Assembly: GCF_001297705.1 (NCBI RefSeq)
Contig: NZ_LIRF01000004.1
Location: 62,001 to 126,000, forward strand
Direction: 5' to 3'
DNA length: 64,000 nucleotides
Origin: Chryseobacterium sp. ERMR1:04
GTDB lineage: Bacteria > Bacteroidota > Bacteroidia > Flavobacteriales > Weeksellaceae
Shown in pieces: positions 61,666 through 64,000 of this stretch; the first letter of the stretch is position 1, and each line of letters opens with the position of its first letter. A program made the position numbers and the translations under genes. The notes below the pieces were generated by a model that was not told where the DNA came from, ran no database searches, and saw only the letters and a program-made list of their open reading frames with translations.

Positions 61666-61743
61666 ATCCTTTCAGGATGACAAACTGTACGGATAATTCT
61701 TACTTCGAATATTTAAAATATTGGCTACAACATAGTCCTGATT
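61666..61743 (+). repeat. 78-bp direct repeat, copy 1
   Basis: Begins ATCCTTTCAGGATGACAAAC. It aligns without gaps with 61955-62032, and the first ~20 bases also match 23213-23235. Its 3' end (AGTCCTGATT) is a worn version of the start of the structured element. Confidence 0.75.
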
Positions 61744-61890
61744 CTATGTTAATATGCAAATTATTCAGGTTAAAGGTTAAAATTTTAAATTAAAAATCAT
61801 ATTTATTGACCTGTCTATAGTTTGTTTGTTATAAAGTTAAGAGGCGCAAAAAATGAGATGCTGAAACATCCTTTTTCTAAGTGCTAAAAC

Positions 61891-61923
61891 AAACCTAACA
61901 GGTTTTAAAAACCTGTTAGGTTT
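61891..61923. repeat. 33-bp palindromic dispersed repeat, copy 2
   Basis: Arms AAACCTAACAGGTTT and AAACCTGTTAGGTTT identical to the copy at 23317-23349; only the 3-base loop differs (TAA instead of TTG). Confidence 0.85.
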
Positions 61924-61954
61924 AAATTTATGGTGTGGAAAGATTCGAGTTTAT

Positions 61955-62032
61955 ATCCTTTCAGGATGACAAACTGTATGATTAATTCGTACTTTAAATA
62001 TTCAAAACAAGGCTATAACCCTAGCCCCGATT
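61955..62032 (+). repeat. 78-bp direct repeat, copy 2
   Basis: Same length as copy 1 at 61666-61743. It runs directly into the structured element at 62019. Confidence 0.75.
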
Positions 62033-62089
62033 GGAGTTAAAATCCATTTTTGAAAAAAAAATTGCAACGAAAAGCGGGAAATAGCTCCC
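62019..62089 (+). repeat. dispersed structured element, copy 3
   Basis: Begins ACCCTAGCCCCGATTGG and ends GCGGGAAATAGCTCC, with a central T-run/A-run inverted pair. It has the same length and ends as the element at 23415-23485. Confidence 0.7.
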
Positions 62090-62161
62090 CAAAACATTTA
62101 TGCTAATTAAACTTCATGATGACAAAATAATAGTTAATTATTATTTTAGTTGTAAAAATAG

Positions 62162-62169
62162 TAAATTTG
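62162..62169 (+). promoter_or_regulatory. -7 box for alaS
   Basis: TAAATTTG fits TAnnTTTG, 44 bases before the ATG at 62214. Confidence 0.55.
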
Positions 62170-62213
62170 CATCTTATCGAAAATTTGTAAAAAGCAAAGC
62201 AATATATATCATT

Positions 62214-64000
62214 ATGACATCACAAGAGATACGTCAAAAATTTTTAGATTATTTTAAAAGTAAAGACCACCTTATTGTTCCTTCAGCTCCAATTGTGCTG
62301 AAAGACGACCCTACCCTAATGTTTTCCAACTCTGGAATGACGCAGTTCAAAGATTTTTTCTTAGGCTACAAAACGCCTACCGCCCCAAGAATTGCCGATA
62401 CACAGAAATGTTTGAGAGTTTCAGGGAAACATAATGATTTGGATGATGTAGGTAGAGACACTTACCACCACACCATGTTTGAGATGTTAGGAAACTGGTC
62501 TTTTGGTGATTATTTCAAAAAAGATGCTATTGCTTTTGCCTGGGAATTATTAACGGGAGTGTACGGAATTCCGAAAGAAAACCTATATGTAACCATTTTT
62601 GAAGGAGACGCTTCTGAAAATCTGGAAAGAGATCAGACTGCTTATGATTACTGGAAAGCGGTAATTTCTGAAGACAGAATTATCAACGGAAATAAAAAAG
62701 ATAACTTCTGGGAAATGGGAGCAAGCGGGCCTTGTGGACCATGCTCTGAAATCCATGTTGACTTGAGAACTCCGGAAGAAAAAGCTCAAGTTTCAGGACT
62801 TGAATTGGTGAACAATGATCATCCTCAAGTGGTGGAAGTTTGGAATCTGGTTTTTATGGAATTCAACAGAAAAGCAGATGGTTCGTTAGAAAAACTTCCT
62901 GCTCAACACGTAGATACAGGAATGGGCTTCGAGCGTCTTTGCATGGCGCTTCAAGGGAAATCTTCCAATTATGATACAGACGTTTTCACCCCGTTGATTG
63001 CTAAAGTTGAAGAACTTTCAGGTAAAAAATATACCGGAATTCTAGAAGACGAAAAAGATATTGCCATCCGTGTTGTGGTAGACCACATCAGAGCGGTTTC
63101 TTTTGCGATTGCTGACGGACAATTACCATCAAACGGCGGAGCAGGTTATGTAATCAGAAGAATTTTGAGAAGAGGAATTTCTTATTCTTACAGATTTCTG
63201 GATATAAAAGAGCCTTTCCTTTACAAATTGGTTGCTGTTCTTCAGGAACAGATGGGATCAGTATTCCCTGAACTAGAAAAACAAGGAAAATTAGTTACCG
63301 AAGTCATCAAAAGTGAAGAAGAATCTTTCTTAAGAACGATTGAGAGAGGCCTAATTCGATTAGATAGTATTATTAAAGAAACTCAAGAAAAAGGAGAAAA
63401 AACTCTTGCCGGAGATAAAATTTTCGAACTATATGACACGTATGGTTTTCCAGCTGATCTTTCAAGAATTATTGCTGAAGAAAAGCAATTAACAATTGAT
63501 GAAGAAGGCTTTGAAAAGCAAATGGAAATAAGAGTAGAAGATAGTAGAAAAGATTCTGCTCAGAAAGTTTACGACTGGGTAAACTTAGAAGAAAGAGAAG
63601 AAAACTTCGTGGGTTATGACCAAATTGAGGCTGAAACTTATATTACAAGATACAGAAAAGTAGAAAATAAAGACGGTGAATTTTATCAGGTTGTATTGAG
63701 CAACTCTCCTTTCTACCCCGAAGGTGGTGGACAGGTTGGTGATAAAGGTGTTCTTGAAAATGGTACTGAAAGTTTCGAAGTATTGGAAACTAAAAAGGAA
63801 AACGGATTGATTATTTCTTTAATCAATAAACTTCCTGAAAATGTTACTGCTTCTTTTATTGCTAAAGTAGATGTAACCGACAGAAAAAACTCTCAGGCTA
63901 ATCACTCAGTAACTCACTTATTGCATGAAGCGTTGAGAGATGTTTTAGGAACTCATGTTGAACAAAAAGGTTCTTATGTTGGTCCTGAATATCTTCGTTT
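62214..64000 (+). CDS. alaS: alanyl-tRNA synthetase, 5' part
   Basis: The gene starts at ATG 62214 and runs off the window after 595 codons of a normal ~870. The N-terminus [20 protein letters not shown] is typical of AlaRS, and class II motifs follow: [33 protein letters not shown] (motif 2 region) and [14 protein letters not shown], then DTGMGFERL (motif 3). Later parts show the inter-domain region [15 protein letters not shown] and the start of the editing domain ([15 protein letters not shown], then [13 protein letters not shown], a zinc-binding HxxxH). It charges tRNA-Ala and clears mischarged Ser/Gly. Confidence 0.97.
   Translation, partial: MTSQEIRQKFLDYFKSKDHLIVPSAPIVLKDDPTLMFSNSGMTQFKDFFLGYKTPTAPRIADTQKCLRVSGKHNDLDDVGRDTYHHTMFEMLGNWSFGDYFKKDAIAFAWELLTGVYGIPKENLYVTIFEGDASENLERDQTAYDYWKAVISEDRIINGNKKDNFWEMGASGPCGPCSEIHVDLRTPEEKAQVSGLELVNNDHPQVVEVWNLVFMEFNRKADGSLEKLPAQHVDTGMGFERLCMALQGKSSNYDTDVFTPLIAKVEELSGKKYTGILEDEKDIAIRVVVDHIRAVSFAIADGQLPSNGGAGYVIRRILRRGISYSYRFLDIKEPFLYKLVAVLQEQMGSVFPELEKQGKLVTEVIKSEEESFLRTIERGLIRLDSIIKETQEKGEKTLAGDKIFELYDTYGFPADLSRIIAEEKQLTIDEEGFEKQMEIRVEDSRKDSAQKVYDWVNLEEREENFVGYDQIEAETYITRYRKVENKDGEFYQVVLSNSPFYPEGGGQVGDKGVLENGTESFEVLETKKENGLIISLINKLPENVTASFIAKVDVTDRKNSQANHSVTHLLHEALRDVLGTHVEQKGSYVGPEYLR

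Larger units (their letters stand above)
61394..62213. other. 820-base gene-free repeat mosaic upstream of alaS
   Basis: No credible ORF. It contains a 78-bp direct repeat pair, the second copy of the 33-bp palindrome and the third copy of the structured element, all related to 23099-23485. The alaS -7 box lies near its end. Confidence 0.75.

Overview
The window looks like chromosomal DNA of a flavobacterium, most likely Chryseobacterium or a close Weeksellaceae relative. It is AT-rich. Several secreted proteins end in type IX secretion (T9SS) sorting domains, and there is a SusC/SusD pair. Many genes are preceded by the Bacteroidota -7 box TAnnTTTG rather than a sigma-70 box. Shine-Dalgarno sequences are inconspicuous. 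No rRNA, tRNA, CRISPR array, transposase or phage module was recognised.

Layout. 1-300: the end of a zinc-ribbon protein and a small membrane protein. 355-10213: four consecutive minus-strand genes for secreted T9SS cargo with adhesin-like repeats; at least three have their own terminator. 10576-15237: dnaE with a fused proofreading exonuclease. 15532-22912: a secreted subtilase, a fused E1 alpha/beta 2-oxoacid dehydrogenase, a bestrophin-like channel, and a divergent Lrp regulator / PLP sulfur-amino-acid lyase pair. 22913-23538: a gene-free mosaic of dispersed repeats. 23539-31798: glycosyltransferase, SDR plus AraC regulator, a tail-fibre-like surface protein flanked by a duplicated 3' end of an RNA methyltransferase gene, a second methyltransferase and a ZIP metal transporter. 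32162-36570: SusC (frameshifted) and SusD. 36644-39164: OmpP1/FadL-like porin and a frameshifted Gly-rich lipoprotein. 39309-45747: proS, a DUF937-OmpA protein, mntH, grpE and dnaJ. 45851-55948: mixed housekeeping and membrane genes, including prfB, a gluzincin-like secreted protein, an unusual AAA ATPase and an ABC exporter. 56252-58219: an operon of an L,D-transpeptidase-like lipoprotein with two paralogous unknown membrane proteins. 58251-61393: a DUF4468 protein, an MsrAB/DUF417 oxidative-repair operon, and an ECF sigma factor with a small zinc-finger partner. 61394-62213: a second repeat mosaic. 62214 to the end: the first two thirds of alaS.

The main points for a second look are these. 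SusC is broken at an A8 tract that is also a -1 slippery heptamer in the right phase. A degenerate copy of the methyltransferase 3' end lies on the far side of the tail-fibre-like gene. The AAA ATPase has IF2-N-like helices and an altered Walker A motif. DnaJ has lost zinc centre I. There is a terminator-like hairpin in the proS leader and an operator-like dyad on the mntH promoter. Three families of dispersed repeats are shared between distant intergenic regions. Two genes within 6 kb each lack one base in a short homopolymer, so sequencing or assembly indels must be excluded before drawing biology from either.
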